64,000 bases of DNA. Source: Pseudotamlana agarivorans (GTDB lineage: Bacteria; Bacteroidota; Bacteroidia; Flavobacteriales; Flavobacteriaceae). A program made the translations under genes and the position numbers. How positions within the stretch are numbered: position 1 is the first letter of the stretch; each line of letters opens with the position of its first letter. The stretch spans positions 253,821 to 317,820 of the forward strand of contig NZ_JAHKPD010000008.1 in assembly GCF_018860245.1 (NCBI RefSeq), in the 5' to 3' direction. Of the stretch, positions 19,580 through 28,072 are shown piece after piece. The notes beneath the pieces are model-generated. The model searched no databases. It saw only the letters and a program-made list of their open reading frames with translations, and was not told the DNA's origin.

Positions 19580-20230
19580 TCATTCCTTTAGTTTAAAAAG
19601 GATTCTTTTATTTCCCAAAGCCCAAATTACAAGTGAAGTGGGGCTGTTACTTAAATTTAACTTATTAACTATATTGCTACGGTGTTTATCTACAGTTCTT
19701 ACAGAAATTGATAAATGATCGGCAATTTGCTGGCTCGTTTTATGCTTAGAGATAAGTTTAACAATTTTTAATTCCGATTTGGTCAAACTCCGCATTTCTT
19801 CAGTAGGCTGATTATCTATATGGTCGGGATCCAAATGTGCGTCTATTTCCTTACTAAAATATGTTTTTCCCTGTGATAGTTCGTCAATACAAGCATCAAT
19901 TTGTTCAAGGGCAAATTCTTTAAGTATATAACCCTGTACTTCGTATTCTAGAGCTTTGTTGTAAAAATATTCATCAATATTTAAAGTTAGAAGCACAATT
20001 TTGGTCGATAATTTATTTTTATGGCACAGCTCTGCGACATCCAAGCCAGTCATAACAGGCATGCTAATGTCTAAAATGGCAATTTCTGGTTTAAATTTTA
20101 ATATTTGGTTGTACGCGGTTTGGCCGTCGTCTGAACTCGCAAGTATTTTATAACCTTGCTGGTTTAAAAAATCTAATAAACCACGTAAGATGAGCGGATG
20201 GTCATCGGCGATTGTAATTGAAGCTTTCAT
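19580..20230 (-). CDS. NarL/FixJ-type two-component response regulator
   Basis: A 216-residue transcription factor. The receiver domain (1-120) has the acidic pair D9-D10, phospho-acceptor D54 (AILDISMPVM), T82 and K104 (YILKEF). The C-terminal LuxR-type helix-turn-helix is LTKSELKIVKLISKHKTSQQ followed by IADHLSISVRTVDKHRSNI. Members of the family are phosphorylated by a histidine kinase and bind DNA as dimers. No kinase gene is nearby, so the partner is encoded elsewhere. It lies 12 bp after a retropepsin-like gene and is probably co-transcribed with it. Target genes unknown. Confidence 0.93.
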   Translation of the reverse strand: MKASITIADDHPLILRGLLDFLNQQGYKILASSDDGQTAYNQILKFKPEIAILDISMPVMTGLDVAELCHKNKLSTKIVLLTLNIDEYFYNKALEYEVQGYILKEFALEQIDACIDELSQGKTYFSKEIDAHLDPDHIDNQPTEEMRSLTKSELKIVKLISKHKTSQQIADHLSISVRTVDKHRSNIVNKLNLSNSPTSLVIWALGNKRILFKLKE

Positions 20231-20242
20231 TTAGTTATGCTA

Positions 20243-20686
20243 TTAACTCAACTTTAAATATAGGTATTTCTTTTCGTAGTCTATAACAGCTTTGCCTTTT
20301 TTTAAAATATCTGCCCCAATTATACCATCGACAGGTTTTGAATTGTGGTTAATTAAAGCTGTATTGACATGAGTAAGGTTGAATAATATGAGAACAACCT
20401 TATTATTTGACCATTTTCCAATTTTAACTTTATTTTTTTTCGATAGTTTGGTTTCCATGTTCGTAGCTCCTGCTCCAGCGGCTCTAATTAAAGAATCTTC
20501 AGCTTCTAATTTGAAAGTTTCTATAGCTTCAAACCCAACGCAAGAACTTGACGCACCAGTGTCTAAAATAAATAGCCCCTTTTTTCCATTAATGGAGGCT
20601 TTTATTTCAAAATGATTCGTTTTGGTAAGGTGTAATTTTACTTTTGAATAGCCTTGATTGGTAAGGAATTGTTGAAGCGTTTCCAT
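20243..20686 (-). CDS. Retropepsin-like aspartyl protease family protein
   Basis: A 147-residue single-domain protein of the clan AA aspartic protease fold. The active-site motif is LDTGASSSCV (D42-T43-G44) and the second conserved element is DGIIGADIL near 115-125, as in bacterial retropepsin-like proteins that act as homodimers. No signal peptide or membrane segment is seen, so it is likely cytoplasmic. It is the first gene of a two-gene unit with the response regulator. The link between protease and regulator is unexplained; proteolysis of a signalling partner is only a guess. Confidence 0.82.
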   Translation of the reverse strand: METLQQFLTNQGYSKVKLHLTKTNHFEIKASINGKKGLFILDTGASSSCVGFEAIETFKLEAEDSLIRAAGAGATNMETKLSKKNKVKIGKWSNNKVVLILFNLTHVNTALINHNSKPVDGIIGADILKKGKAVIDYEKKYLYLKLS

Positions 20687-20702
20687 AACATATTGTTTTA
20701 AG

Positions 20703-20710
20703 CAAATATA
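20703..20710 (-). promoter_or_regulatory. -7 element for protease/regulator operon
   Basis: On the minus strand this reads TATATTTG, an exact TAnnTTTG, 16 bp upstream of the ATG. It falls where the -33 region of the opposite tatD promoter would be. Confidence 0.45.
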
Positions 20711-20726
20711 ATCCTATAAAAACGAT

Positions 20727-20734
20727 TATTTTTG
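20727..20734 (+). promoter_or_regulatory. -7 element for tatD
   Basis: TATTTTTG, an exact TAnnTTTG, 37 bp before the TTG start of tatD. It overlaps the expected -33 zone of the minus-strand promoter at 20703-20710. Confidence 0.4.
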
Positions 20735-20771
20735 CTGAAATAGTATTGAGATTCAATTTAAACTTTTGCAA

Positions 20772-21539
20772 TTGATTATTACAGACACACACACACATTT
20801 ATATAGCGAATCTTTTGATGAAGATCGTGATGAACTGATCCAACGAGCCATCGATCAAGGGGTTTCAAGATTTTTTATTCCAGCGATAGACTCAAATTAC
20901 ACCGAGTCGATGTTTCAGCTGGAAAAGCGATTTCCAGAAAATATGTTTCTAATGACGGGCTTACATCCCACGCATGTTAAAGAAAATTTTAACGAAGAAT
21001 TGCAGCATGTTGAGGATATGTTGGGAAAACGTCATTTTTATGCAATAGGGGAGATTGGCATCGATTTGTACTGGGATAAATCTACATTAGCGATGCAGAA
21101 AGAAGCATTTATACGGCAAATCCGATTAGCAAAAAAACATAAATTACCAATCGTAATACATTGTAGGGAAGCATTTGATGATATATTTGAAGTTTTAGAG
21201 CAAGAAAAGGCGGAAGATTTATTCGGTATATTTCATTGTTTTACTGGAAACTTGGAGCAAGCGCATCAGGCCATTTCCTATAATATGAAATTAGGAATTG
21301 GTGGTGTGGTGACCTTTAAAAACGGAAAGATCGATCAGTTTTTAAATAAAATCGACTTAAAGCATATTGTATTAGAAACCGATTCTCCTTATTTGGCACC
21401 AGTGCCATATCGTGGAAAACGAAATGAAAGTCTTTATATATTGAAGGTTTTAGAAAAACTATCGCTAATATATGATGTGCCAGAAGAAGAAATAGCCGAA
21501 ATTACAACGCAGAATTCAATTGATATTTTTAAGGTATAG
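20772..21539 (+). CDS. tatD: TatD family metal-dependent hydrolase
   Basis: About 255 residues of a TIM-barrel metallohydrolase. TatD-family enzymes are 3'-5' exonucleases acting in DNA repair and nucleic-acid turnover. Metal ligands are visible: H7 and H9 in DTHTHLY, Glu in GEIGIDLYW, His in PIVIHCREAF, His in GIFHCFTG, and Asp in LETDSPYLAPVPYRGKRNE. There is no ATG near the start. I choose TTG at 20772 (MIITDTHTHLY), which matches the family N-terminus; TTG at 20766 is the alternative. It lies 3 bp before ansA, so the two are probably co-transcribed. Confidence 0.92.
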   Translation: MIITDTHTHLYSESFDEDRDELIQRAIDQGVSRFFIPAIDSNYTESMFQLEKRFPENMFLMTGLHPTHVKENFNEELQHVEDMLGKRHFYAIGEIGIDLYWDKSTLAMQKEAFIRQIRLAKKHKLPIVIHCREAFDDIFEVLEQEKAEDLFGIFHCFTGNLEQAHQAISYNMKLGIGGVVTFKNGKIDQFLNKIDLKHIVLETDSPYLAPVPYRGKRNESLYILKVLEKLSLIYDVPEEEIAEITTQNSIDIFKV

Positions 21540-21542
21540 TAA

Positions 21543-22574
21543 ATGAATAATTCCAAAGCAAATATTTTATTAATCTATACAGGGGGAACGATTGGTATGG
21601 TGAAAGATTTTAAAACGGGAGCCTTGAAATCTTTCGATTTTAAAACACTACTAGACCAAATACCAGAATTAATGCTTTTGGACTGTGATATCGATACGGT
21701 TTCTTTTAAAAAACCAATTGATTCTAGTAATATGAATATCGATTGTTGGGTGCAAATTGCGCAGCTTATAGAAGATAATTATGATGCTTTTGATGGTTTT
21801 GTGGTGCTTCATGGAAGTGATACTATGAGTTATACAGCTTCCGCTCTTAGTTTTATGCTTGAAAACTTAGGTAAACCTGTTGTCTTTACGGGTTCACAAT
21901 TGCCTATTGGAGATTTAAGAACCGATGCCAAAGAGAATTTAATAACCTCCATTCAGGTGGCTTCATTGCAAAGTGAGGGTAAGCCTCTTATAAAAGAGGT
22001 GTGTTTGTATTTTGAATACAAATTGTATCGGGCCAATAGAACAACGAAGTTAAACGCCGAAGATTTTCTAGCATTTTCCTCCTTTAATTATCATGATTTG
22101 GCCGAATCTGGTGTGCATCTTAAAGTAAATACTGAGTACTTATATAAGCCAGACGAGAAGAAAACGCTTAAGATACATAAGAATTTAGATAATAATATTG
22201 CACTCATAAAGGTTTATCCGGGCATTACGGAGGCCGTAATTCAAAGTGTTTTTAATACTCCAGACCTAAAAGCCGTAATTATTGAGACCTATGGTGCGGG
22301 TAATTGCACTACAGAATCATGGTTTTTGAATATTTTAACAAAAAATATTTTAAACGGCATTCATATAATAAATATTACACAATGTGTAGGAGGAAGTGTT
22401 ATGCTCGGGCATTACGAAACCAGTAGTGCGCTAAAAAATATTGGCGTGATCTCTGGAAAAGACATCACAACTGAAGCGGCTCTTGGAAAATTAATGTTTT
22501 TGTTAGGACAAAAAATATCGGGTAACCTGTTCAAAACCATGTATGAAACGCCATTACGCGGAGAATTGTCTTAA
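21543..22574 (+). CDS. ansA: Type I (cytoplasmic-like) L-asparaginase
   Basis: A 343-residue asparaginase that hydrolyses asparagine to aspartate and ammonia. The first catalytic-Thr motif is YTGGTIGM near residue 13; the second is LHGSDTMSYTASAL. GSQLPIGDLRTDAKENL supplies the conserved Lys region. There is no signal peptide, so the enzyme should be cytoplasmic. It starts 3 bp after tatD stops, indicating translational coupling or an operon. The downstream gap contains tRNA-Ser. Confidence 0.93.
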   Translation: MNNSKANILLIYTGGTIGMVKDFKTGALKSFDFKTLLDQIPELMLLDCDIDTVSFKKPIDSSNMNIDCWVQIAQLIEDNYDAFDGFVVLHGSDTMSYTASALSFMLENLGKPVVFTGSQLPIGDLRTDAKENLITSIQVASLQSEGKPLIKEVCLYFEYKLYRANRTTKLNAEDFLAFSSFNYHDLAESGVHLKVNTEYLYKPDEKKTLKIHKNLDNNIALIKVYPGITEAVIQSVFNTPDLKAVIIETYGAGNCTTESWFLNILTKNILNGIHIINITQCVGGSVMLGHYETSSALKNIGVISGKDITTEAALGKLMFLLGQKISGNLFKTMYETPLRGELS

Positions 22575-22646
22575 AATTAACCTTCAAAATTTTACCGTTC
22601 AAAGATTTTTTTGTTATTTCATCCCCGTAATTAAAGTAACATAAAT

Positions 22647-22734
22647 AGAGAGGTGGCCGAGTGGTCGAAGGCGCACGCCTGGAAAGTGTGTATACCTCAA
22701 AAGGGTATCGAGGGTTCGAATCCCTTTCTCTCTG
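22647..22734 (+). tRNA. tRNA-Ser(GGA)
   Basis: 88 nt that fold as a class II tRNA. Acceptor AGAGAGG pairs with TCTCTCT (one G-T), with discriminator G. The D-arm is GCCGAGTGG-type. Anticodon stem CACGC/GTGTG has loop CTGGAAA, anticodon GGA. A long variable arm (ATACC/GGGTAT) is followed by the TTCGAAT T-loop. CCA is not encoded. Confidence 0.97.
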
Positions 22735-22744
22735 CTGTGATTTT

Positions 22745-22777
22745 TTGTTATTTAATTGCATTTTTTTTTTATCTTTA
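22745..22777 (+). promoter_or_regulatory. Putative promoter of exbB operon
   Basis: TTG at 22745-22747 and TATCTTTA (one mismatch to TAnnTTTG) at 22770-22777, spacing 22 bp; 32 bp before the exbB ATG. Confidence 0.35.
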
Positions 22778-22809
22778 ACCCTTTAACTAATAAAATTAAG
22801 ATCTAGAAC

Positions 22810-23580
22810 ATGAAAAGATTATTTTCTATCCTTGCCATAACAGGAATGATGGTATTTGGAACTGCTAATGCAACTACAATTGCAAGTACAACTACTACGA
22901 CAACAGTAGCAACAACAATTACACAAGATGATGCTGCTCCTGCTGAGACTTTAGGGTTTCACCAACAATTAAAAAAGAGATTTATTGAAGGTGGTCCTGG
23001 TTTTATGGGGATCGTATTATTATGTTTAATTCTAGGTTTAGCAATTGCTATTGAGAGAATTATCTTTTTAAACCTTTCTACTACAAATACTAAAAAATTA
23101 ACTCAAGAAGTTGAGGACGCATTAGCATCAGGTGGTGTTGAAGCTGCTAAAGAAGTTTGTAGAAACACAAAAGGTCCTGTTGCATCTATCTACTATCAAG
23201 GTTTAGATAGAACAGATGAAGGTCTTGATGCTGCTGAAAAAGCTGTTGTAGCTTATGGTGGTGTTCAAATGGGACAATTAGAAAAGAATGTATCTTGGAT
23301 TTCTTTATTTATCGCTCTTGCACCAATGCTTGGTTTCATGGGTACGGTAATTGGTATGATTCAAGCCTTTGATAAAATTGAGGCAGCTGGTGATATGCAA
23401 CCTTCGCTTGTAGCAGGTGGTATTAAAGTAGCACTTTTAACAACTGTATTTGGTTTAGTAGTAGCGATTATACTTCAAATTTTTTACAATTACATTATTG
23501 CTAAGATTGATAGTATCGTTAACAACATGGAAGATGCTTCTATTACGTTAATGGATCTATTAATCAGACACAAAAAGTAA
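22810..23580 (+). CDS. exbB: MotA/TolQ/ExbB proton channel family protein
   Basis: A 256-residue inner-membrane subunit of the TonB-ExbB-ExbD type motor. Residues 1-22 look like a signal peptide, followed by an unusual Thr-rich run and QDDAAPAE. Membrane segments: MGIVLLCLILGLAIAIERI, then WISLFIALAPMLGFMGTVIG, then VALLTTVFGLVVAIILQI. The GTVIGMIQAF segment is the ExbB signature around the proton path. First gene of a four-gene operon with two exbD genes. It probably powers TonB-dependent receptors such as the one at 6.4-9.2 kb, but no tonB lies beside it. Confidence 0.93.
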   Translation: MKRLFSILAITGMMVFGTANATTIASTTTTTTVATTITQDDAAPAETLGFHQQLKKRFIEGGPGFMGIVLLCLILGLAIAIERIIFLNLSTTNTKKLTQEVEDALASGGVEAAKEVCRNTKGPVASIYYQGLDRTDEGLDAAEKAVVAYGGVQMGQLEKNVSWISLFIALAPMLGFMGTVIGMIQAFDKIEAAGDMQPSLVAGGIKVALLTTVFGLVVAIILQIFYNYIIAKIDSIVNNMEDASITLMDLLIRHKK

Positions 23581-23607
23581 GAGTAACAAATTTAAAAGAC
23601 TAAAATT

Positions 23608-24039
23608 ATGGGTTTACATAAAGTATTAAAAATAGTGGCTTTTGCTCTTGCTATTATTGGTGCCATTTTTGCACTAATGATTATGACAGGAGACGATGAG
23701 ACTGCTTTAAGTATGAGTGGAAACATGCTATATATAGCCTACACGGTGTTAGGTATAGTATTGTTCCTTGTATTATTATTTGTAATTAAAGGTCTGTTTT
23801 CAGGAAATATTAAAAAGACAATAATGACTGTGGGTGCTTTTGCGCTAGTACTTGTTATTTCTTATAGTTTATCTTCTGGTTCAGATTTAAATTTAACACC
23901 TTTTACAGATAAGGGATTAGACGTTAATGAAGCAACATCGAAAAATGTTGGCGCTGGATTAAATGCATTTTACATTTTGGCAGTTATTGCCATTGGATCG
24001 ATGCTTGTTGGTGGAGCGAAAAAATTATTTAATAAATAA
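23608..24039 (+). CDS. Unknown membrane protein within exbB-exbD operon
   Basis: A 143-residue protein with about four predicted membrane helices: IVAFALAIIGAIFALMIM, LYIAYTVLGIVLFLVLLFVI, IMTVGAFALVLVISYSL and FYILAVIAIGSMLVGG. One soluble loop (SSGSDLNLTPFTDKGLDVNE) lies before the last helix. I do not recognise a named family. It starts 28 bp after exbB and ends 3 bp before exbD, so it is made together with them and may be an accessory subunit of the energy-transducing complex. Inference from position only. Confidence 0.8.
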   Translation: MGLHKVLKIVAFALAIIGAIFALMIMTGDDETALSMSGNMLYIAYTVLGIVLFLVLLFVIKGLFSGNIKKTIMTVGAFALVLVISYSLSSGSDLNLTPFTDKGLDVNEATSKNVGAGLNAFYILAVIAIGSMLVGGAKKLFNK

Positions 24040-24042
24040 ATT

Positions 24043-24630
24043 ATGGCAAAAAGAGCATCACCAGAAGTTAATGCAGGCTCTATGGCCGACATCGCGTTCT
24101 TGCTATTAATATTTTTCTTAGTAACTACAACAATTGAGACAGATTCGGGTATTAACCGTAAACTTCCTCCAATGGAAGACAGTGAACAAGATGTTATTAT
24201 TAAGCAAAAAAATATTTTCACTGTTCTTTTAAACGGGAAAGATCAATTGCTAGTAGAAGATGAACTTATGGAGCTTAAAGATTTAAGACAAGCTGCTAAG
24301 GAATTTTTAGACAACGGTGGTGATAGATCTTGTGATTACTGTGAAGGGTCTAAAGATGCGGCTTCATCAGACAATCCAGATAAAGCGATCATTTCGTTAA
24401 AGAACGAACGTGAAACTACTTATAAAACTTATATCGCTGTACAGAATGAATTAGTGGCAGCATATAACGAATTAAGAGATAAAAGGGCACAATCATTATA
24501 TGGTAAACCATTTAAAGAAATGGAAGCTAATTATAATGATGTAAATTGGCCAGGGAATAAAGAAAAGTTGAAGGAGCAGATTGAGCAAATTAAGCTTGAT
24601 TACCCTCAAAAACTTTCAGAAGTTCAATAG
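24043..24630 (+). CDS. exbD: ExbD/TolR family protein, long form
   Basis: A 195-residue biopolymer-transport protein. The N-terminal membrane helix carries the conserved Asp in AGSMADIAFLLLIFFLVTTT, which couples proton flow in this family. A periplasmic domain follows. Unlike usual ~140-residue ExbD, the periplasmic part has an insertion with two cysteines (SCDYCEG) and a Glu/Lys-rich helical tail. It pairs with a second exbD 23 bp downstream; two exbD paralogues in tandem are common in Bacteroidota. Confidence 0.9.
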   Translation: MAKRASPEVNAGSMADIAFLLLIFFLVTTTIETDSGINRKLPPMEDSEQDVIIKQKNIFTVLLNGKDQLLVEDELMELKDLRQAAKEFLDNGGDRSCDYCEGSKDAASSDNPDKAIISLKNERETTYKTYIAVQNELVAAYNELRDKRAQSLYGKPFKEMEANYNDVNWPGNKEKLKEQIEQIKLDYPQKLSEVQ

Positions 24631-24653
24631 ATTAAAAATAACATTTAAACTAT

Positions 24654-25130
24654 ATGTCTAAATTTAAAAAGAAAAAAGACGGAGGAATCCCTGCGGTTAA
24701 TACAGCAGCTTTACCCGATATTGTATTTATGTTATTATTCTTCTTTATGGTTGCCACAGTAATGAGGCAAAATACTTTAATGATTGAGAATAATTTACCT
24801 TTTGCAGATCAAGTAGAGAAGCTAGATAAAAAGGACTTGGTTATGTATATATATGCAGGAAAACCAAGTGAAAATTACAAGCAATATGGAACAGAAGCAA
24901 AAATTCAATTAAATGATAAGTTTGCAGATGTAAAAGAAATTGCTGCATTTATCGCTTCGGAAAGAGCTTCGAAAAGAGAAGAATTAATCCCATTTTTAAC
25001 TACGGCTTTAAAAGTAGACAAAGGTGCGAATATGGGACTAATTGGAGATATTAAACAAGAACTACGTAAAGTTAATGCGCTTAAAATAAACTACACTACC
25101 AAAAAAGGTACTGTGTTTGGAAGAGATTAA
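24654..25130 (+). CDS. exbD: ExbD/TolR family protein, second copy
   Basis: A 158-residue protein, the last of the energy-transduction cluster. The membrane helix with the conserved Asp is TAALPDIVFMLLFFFMVATV; the periplasmic part ends NYTTKKGTVFGRD. It is shorter than the preceding ExbD and lacks the cysteine-containing insertion, so the two are distinct paralogues. A perfect hairpin terminator follows. Confidence 0.92.
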   Translation: MSKFKKKKDGGIPAVNTAALPDIVFMLLFFFMVATVMRQNTLMIENNLPFADQVEKLDKKDLVMYIYAGKPSENYKQYGTEAKIQLNDKFADVKEIAAFIASERASKREELIPFLTTALKVDKGANMGLIGDIKQELRKVNALKINYTTKKGTVFGRD

Positions 25131-25152
25131 TTTACATTCTTAATTTTATAAT

Positions 25153-25184
25153 AAAGGCGTTTTGATTTTATCAAAACGCCTTTT
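25153..25184 (+). terminator. Intrinsic terminator of exb operon
   Basis: AAAGGCGTTTTGA / TCAAAACGCCTTT with a TTTTA loop, followed by T-rich DNA; perfect 13-bp stem. Confidence 0.93.
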
Positions 25185-25234
25185 ATTTTTTTAATACCTT
25201 TATTGTTTTAATTGTATTCAAAGATTTTCTATTA

Positions 25235-25927
25235 ATGAAGTATATCTTTATTATTTATTTTTTGCTATTTAATTCGATCTTCTGTATGGCGCAAGATGTG
25301 GCTATTAAAGCAGTCGATTCGCTTTATAAAGAAGATCATTTTTATGCTGGAATTACTTATAATTTTGTAAGTAACCGCCCTGATGGTTTAGAGCAAAATG
25401 GTTTTTCTTGGGGTTTGAATGTTGGTTATATCAAAGATATGCCTATTAATAAAGCTAGGAATAAGGCTATTGGTATAGGTTTAGGCTATGCCACCGATGC
25501 CTATAACCATAATTTGTTAGTCACCGAAGCTAGCAATGGTGGTTTTCAGTATGAAATTCTTGATGAGGGAAGCTCTTACTCCAAAAACAAATTTTCTTTC
25601 CACCTTATTGAAATTCCTATAGAATTTAGATGGCGTACTTCAACCCCAACTGATTACGCGTTTTGGCGCATTTACGGCGGTTTTAAGTTTGGTTATGTGT
25701 TTAGTGATACTTCCAGCTATAAAGGGGAATTAGGTGAGTATAGATACACGAATAATAGCGATTTTAATAAGTTTCAGTATGGTTTAATGCTTAGTGCGGG
25801 TTATAACACCTGGAATTTTCATGTTAATTATTTACTGAATCCTATTTTTTCAGATAAGGCGCAATTAAATGGGACCAATATAGATATGAGTATTATAAAA
25901 ATCGGACTCATATTCTATGTTCTCTAG
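25235..25927 (+). CDS. Outer-membrane beta-barrel protein (PorT-like fold)
   Basis: A 230-residue exported protein. The signal peptide ends FCMAQ. Alternating strands follow (FYAGITYNFVSN, FSWGLNVGYIKD, AIGIGLGYATD, WRIYGGFKFGYVF, FQYGLMLSAGYNTWNFHVNY), ending with the hydrophobic IIKIGLIFYVL. This is the pattern of the porin-like barrel family often called PorT-family in Bacteroidota. I see nothing that ties it specifically to type IX secretion. It follows the exbD terminator after 50 bp and ends 8 bp from the convergent gene. Confidence 0.75.
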   Translation: MKYIFIIYFLLFNSIFCMAQDVAIKAVDSLYKEDHFYAGITYNFVSNRPDGLEQNGFSWGLNVGYIKDMPINKARNKAIGIGLGYATDAYNHNLLVTEASNGGFQYEILDEGSSYSKNKFSFHLIEIPIEFRWRTSTPTDYAFWRIYGGFKFGYVFSDTSSYKGELGEYRYTNNSDFNKFQYGLMLSAGYNTWNFHVNYLLNPIFSDKAQLNGTNIDMSIIKIGLIFYVL

Positions 25928-25935
25928 GTCTTCTT

Positions 25936-26541
25936 TCACAACCAATAAGGTACAAGTATTAATTGCGGAATAAAGCCGATAAAAGCGCCTGTAATGAGTT
26001 CTATGTTGTTATGAGCTTTCAAGTGTAGTCTTGAAGTTGCTACTGCTCCTGTTATAATAGCCATTAGTGCCAAAGTACCATTAATATTTATACTATAATG
26101 GATGCTTAATGCAATAAAAAACATGATTAGTCCGTTAACGCCAATCATATGAATGCTAGCTTTGAAACCGAATACTGCAAGACACATGCAGGCCATATTG
26201 GCGATTAGAATGCCAATAAAGAAGTAGTACAATTCAATGGATTGGTTTGGTGGTAATATCTTTTTAATGACTAAGAGTAGAATGATACAATTCAGCGCAA
26301 GAGGAAGTATGCGTTGTTTTGCAGTTGTAAGATGAATACTTTGGACTTTACCGATAATTTTTAGAAGAAAAAATAGTAGTATTGGTAATACGACCGTAAG
26401 AATTAAAAGCGAAATTAATTTTGCGGTTATAATTTCAACAGGAATAAATCTTGGGGATTTTGCGAAATAAAATACAACACCTAAAACAGGCATGAGTAAT
26501 GGATGAAAAATATACGAAATACTCTTTAACAGTTTATCCAT
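25936..26541 (-). CDS. Membrane protein, PAP2-like C-terminus
   Basis: A 201-residue polytopic protein with about six hydrophobic segments. Near the C-terminus TSRLHLKAHNNIELITGAFI resembles the third phosphatase motif of PAP2-type lipid phosphatases (SR-x5-H), but the usual final Asp is not evident and the first two motifs are not clear, so activity is doubtful. Its ATG overlaps the rpoN stop by one base (TAATG), indicating translational coupling. Function unknown. Confidence 0.75.
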   Translation of the reverse strand: MDKLLKSISYIFHPLLMPVLGVVFYFAKSPRFIPVEIITAKLISLLILTVVLPILLFFLLKIIGKVQSIHLTTAKQRILPLALNCIILLLVIKKILPPNQSIELYYFFIGILIANMACMCLAVFGFKASIHMIGVNGLIMFFIALSIHYSININGTLALMAIITGAVATSRLHLKAHNNIELITGAFIGFIPQLILVPYWL

Positions 26542-28001
26542 TATATTTTTTTACGTAATCGAGCCACTGGAATATCTAATTGCTCCCTATATTTAGCAAC
26601 TGTTCTTCGCGCAATTGGGTAACCTTTCTCCTTTAAAATCGATGCTAAAGTTTCATCGGTTAATGGTTTTTTCTTGTTTTCTTCTTCGATTACGGTTTCT
26701 AATATTTTTTTAATTTCTCTAGTAGAAACGTCTTCACCTTGATCATTTTTCATCGATTCTGAAAAGAATTCTTTAATCAGTTTCGTACCGTAAGGTGTAT
26801 CGACATATTTACTGTTTGCCACGCGTGATACCGTTGAAACGTCCATAGAAATTTCATCGGCAATATCTTTTAGTATCATGGGTTTTAAGTTGCGTTCATC
26901 ACCTGTTAGAAAGTAATCTTCTTGATAATGCATGATGGCACTCATGGTTACAAAAAGTGTTTGCTGACGTTGTTTAATAGCTTCTATAAACCATTTTGCA
27001 GCATCTAGCTTTTGTTTGATGAACATCACAGCATCTTTCTGAGATTTAGATTTCTCCTTAGATTCTTTATACCCTTTAAGCATGTTATTATAAGCACTGG
27101 ATACATGAAGCTCTGGAGCGTTTCTTCCGTTAAGTGTTAATTCCAGCTCACCATCAACAATTTTAATGGCAAAATCGGGAACCACATGCTCTACAATACG
27201 GTTGTTTCCAGCGTAGGTTCCACCTGGTTTCGGATTTAAATGTTCAATTTCTGAAATCGCTCCTTTAAGCTGCTCTTCAGTAATATTAAATTTCTGAATT
27301 AATTTTTTGTAATGCTTTTTGGTGAACTGATCAAATGCATGATCAATGATAGCTGTCGCTAACTCGGTATCTGCTGTTTTATCCTTTCGGTGTAATTGAA
27401 TACTTAAACATTCTTGTAAGCTCCTTGCTCCAACACCTGAAGGATCCAGTTGATGTACAATTTTTAAAACCTTTGTTATGGCTTCTTCAGTCGTATAAAC
27501 ATTTTGAGTGAAGGCCAGATCATCCATGATATCGCTAATTTCGCGCCTGATATAACCACTTTCATCCACACTTCCTACTAAAAATTCCGCGATATCACGT
27601 TCTTCATCGGTTAATCGATAGGTGTTTAGTTGACTAATTAAATACTGTGTGAAGGACGTTCCCGCGGCATAGGGCATGGTTTTTTCTTCATCGTCGCTAC
27701 TGTAATTGTTCGCTTGTGTTCTGTACTCCGGTATTTCGTCATCACTTAAATAATCATCAACATTAATATCATCGGTATTGATGGTTTCATTGTCATCATA
27801 GTCATCTGAGGTATTATCGAAATCGGAATCTAAATCACTTAAACTTTCTTCTTTACCCCCTTCTAAGGCTGGGTTTTCTTCCAATTCCTGCTTTAAACGC
27901 TGCTCAAACGCCTGTGTAGGCAACTGAATCAATTTCATTAATTGAATCTGCTGCGGTGACAGTTTTTGTGATAATTTAAATTGTAAATGTTGTTTAAGCA
28001 T
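26541..28001 (-). CDS. rpoN: RNA polymerase sigma-54 factor
   Basis: A 486-residue sigma-54. Region I is Gln/Leu-rich (LSQKLSPQQIQLMKLIQLPT and LKQELEENPALE). An acidic region II follows (DDYDDNETINTDDINVDDY). The core-binding and helix-turn-helix regions are present, and the C-terminal RpoN box ARRTVAKYRE precedes PVARLRKKI. It directs RNA polymerase to -24/-12 promoters and needs AAA+ activators, none of which is encoded here. It is first in a coupled pair with the PAP2-like gene. Confidence 0.96.
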   Translation of the reverse strand: MLKQHLQFKLSQKLSPQQIQLMKLIQLPTQAFEQRLKQELEENPALEGGKEESLSDLDSDFDNTSDDYDDNETINTDDINVDDYLSDDEIPEYRTQANNYSSDDEEKTMPYAAGTSFTQYLISQLNTYRLTDEERDIAEFLVGSVDESGYIRREISDIMDDLAFTQNVYTTEEAITKVLKIVHQLDPSGVGARSLQECLSIQLHRKDKTADTELATAIIDHAFDQFTKKHYKKLIQKFNITEEQLKGAISEIEHLNPKPGGTYAGNNRIVEHVVPDFAIKIVDGELELTLNGRNAPELHVSSAYNNMLKGYKESKEKSKSQKDAVMFIKQKLDAAKWFIEAIKQRQQTLFVTMSAIMHYQEDYFLTGDERNLKPMILKDIADEISMDVSTVSRVANSKYVDTPYGTKLIKEFFSESMKNDQGEDVSTREIKKILETVIEEENKKKPLTDETLASILKEKGYPIARRTVAKYREQLDIPVARLRKKI

Positions 28002-28072
28002 GATTTATGTTTACATATATCAAAAATAATTAATTTACCTTAATTAGTCGATGTGATACAGGCCTTTCTTGC

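Noticed and set aside
22531-22761. 76-residue minus-strand frame across tRNA-Ser with QRERDSNPRYPFEVYTLSRR-like text
   Set aside because: This is the antisense translation of a tRNA-Ser gene, a well-known false protein; the tRNA folds well and explains the DNA.
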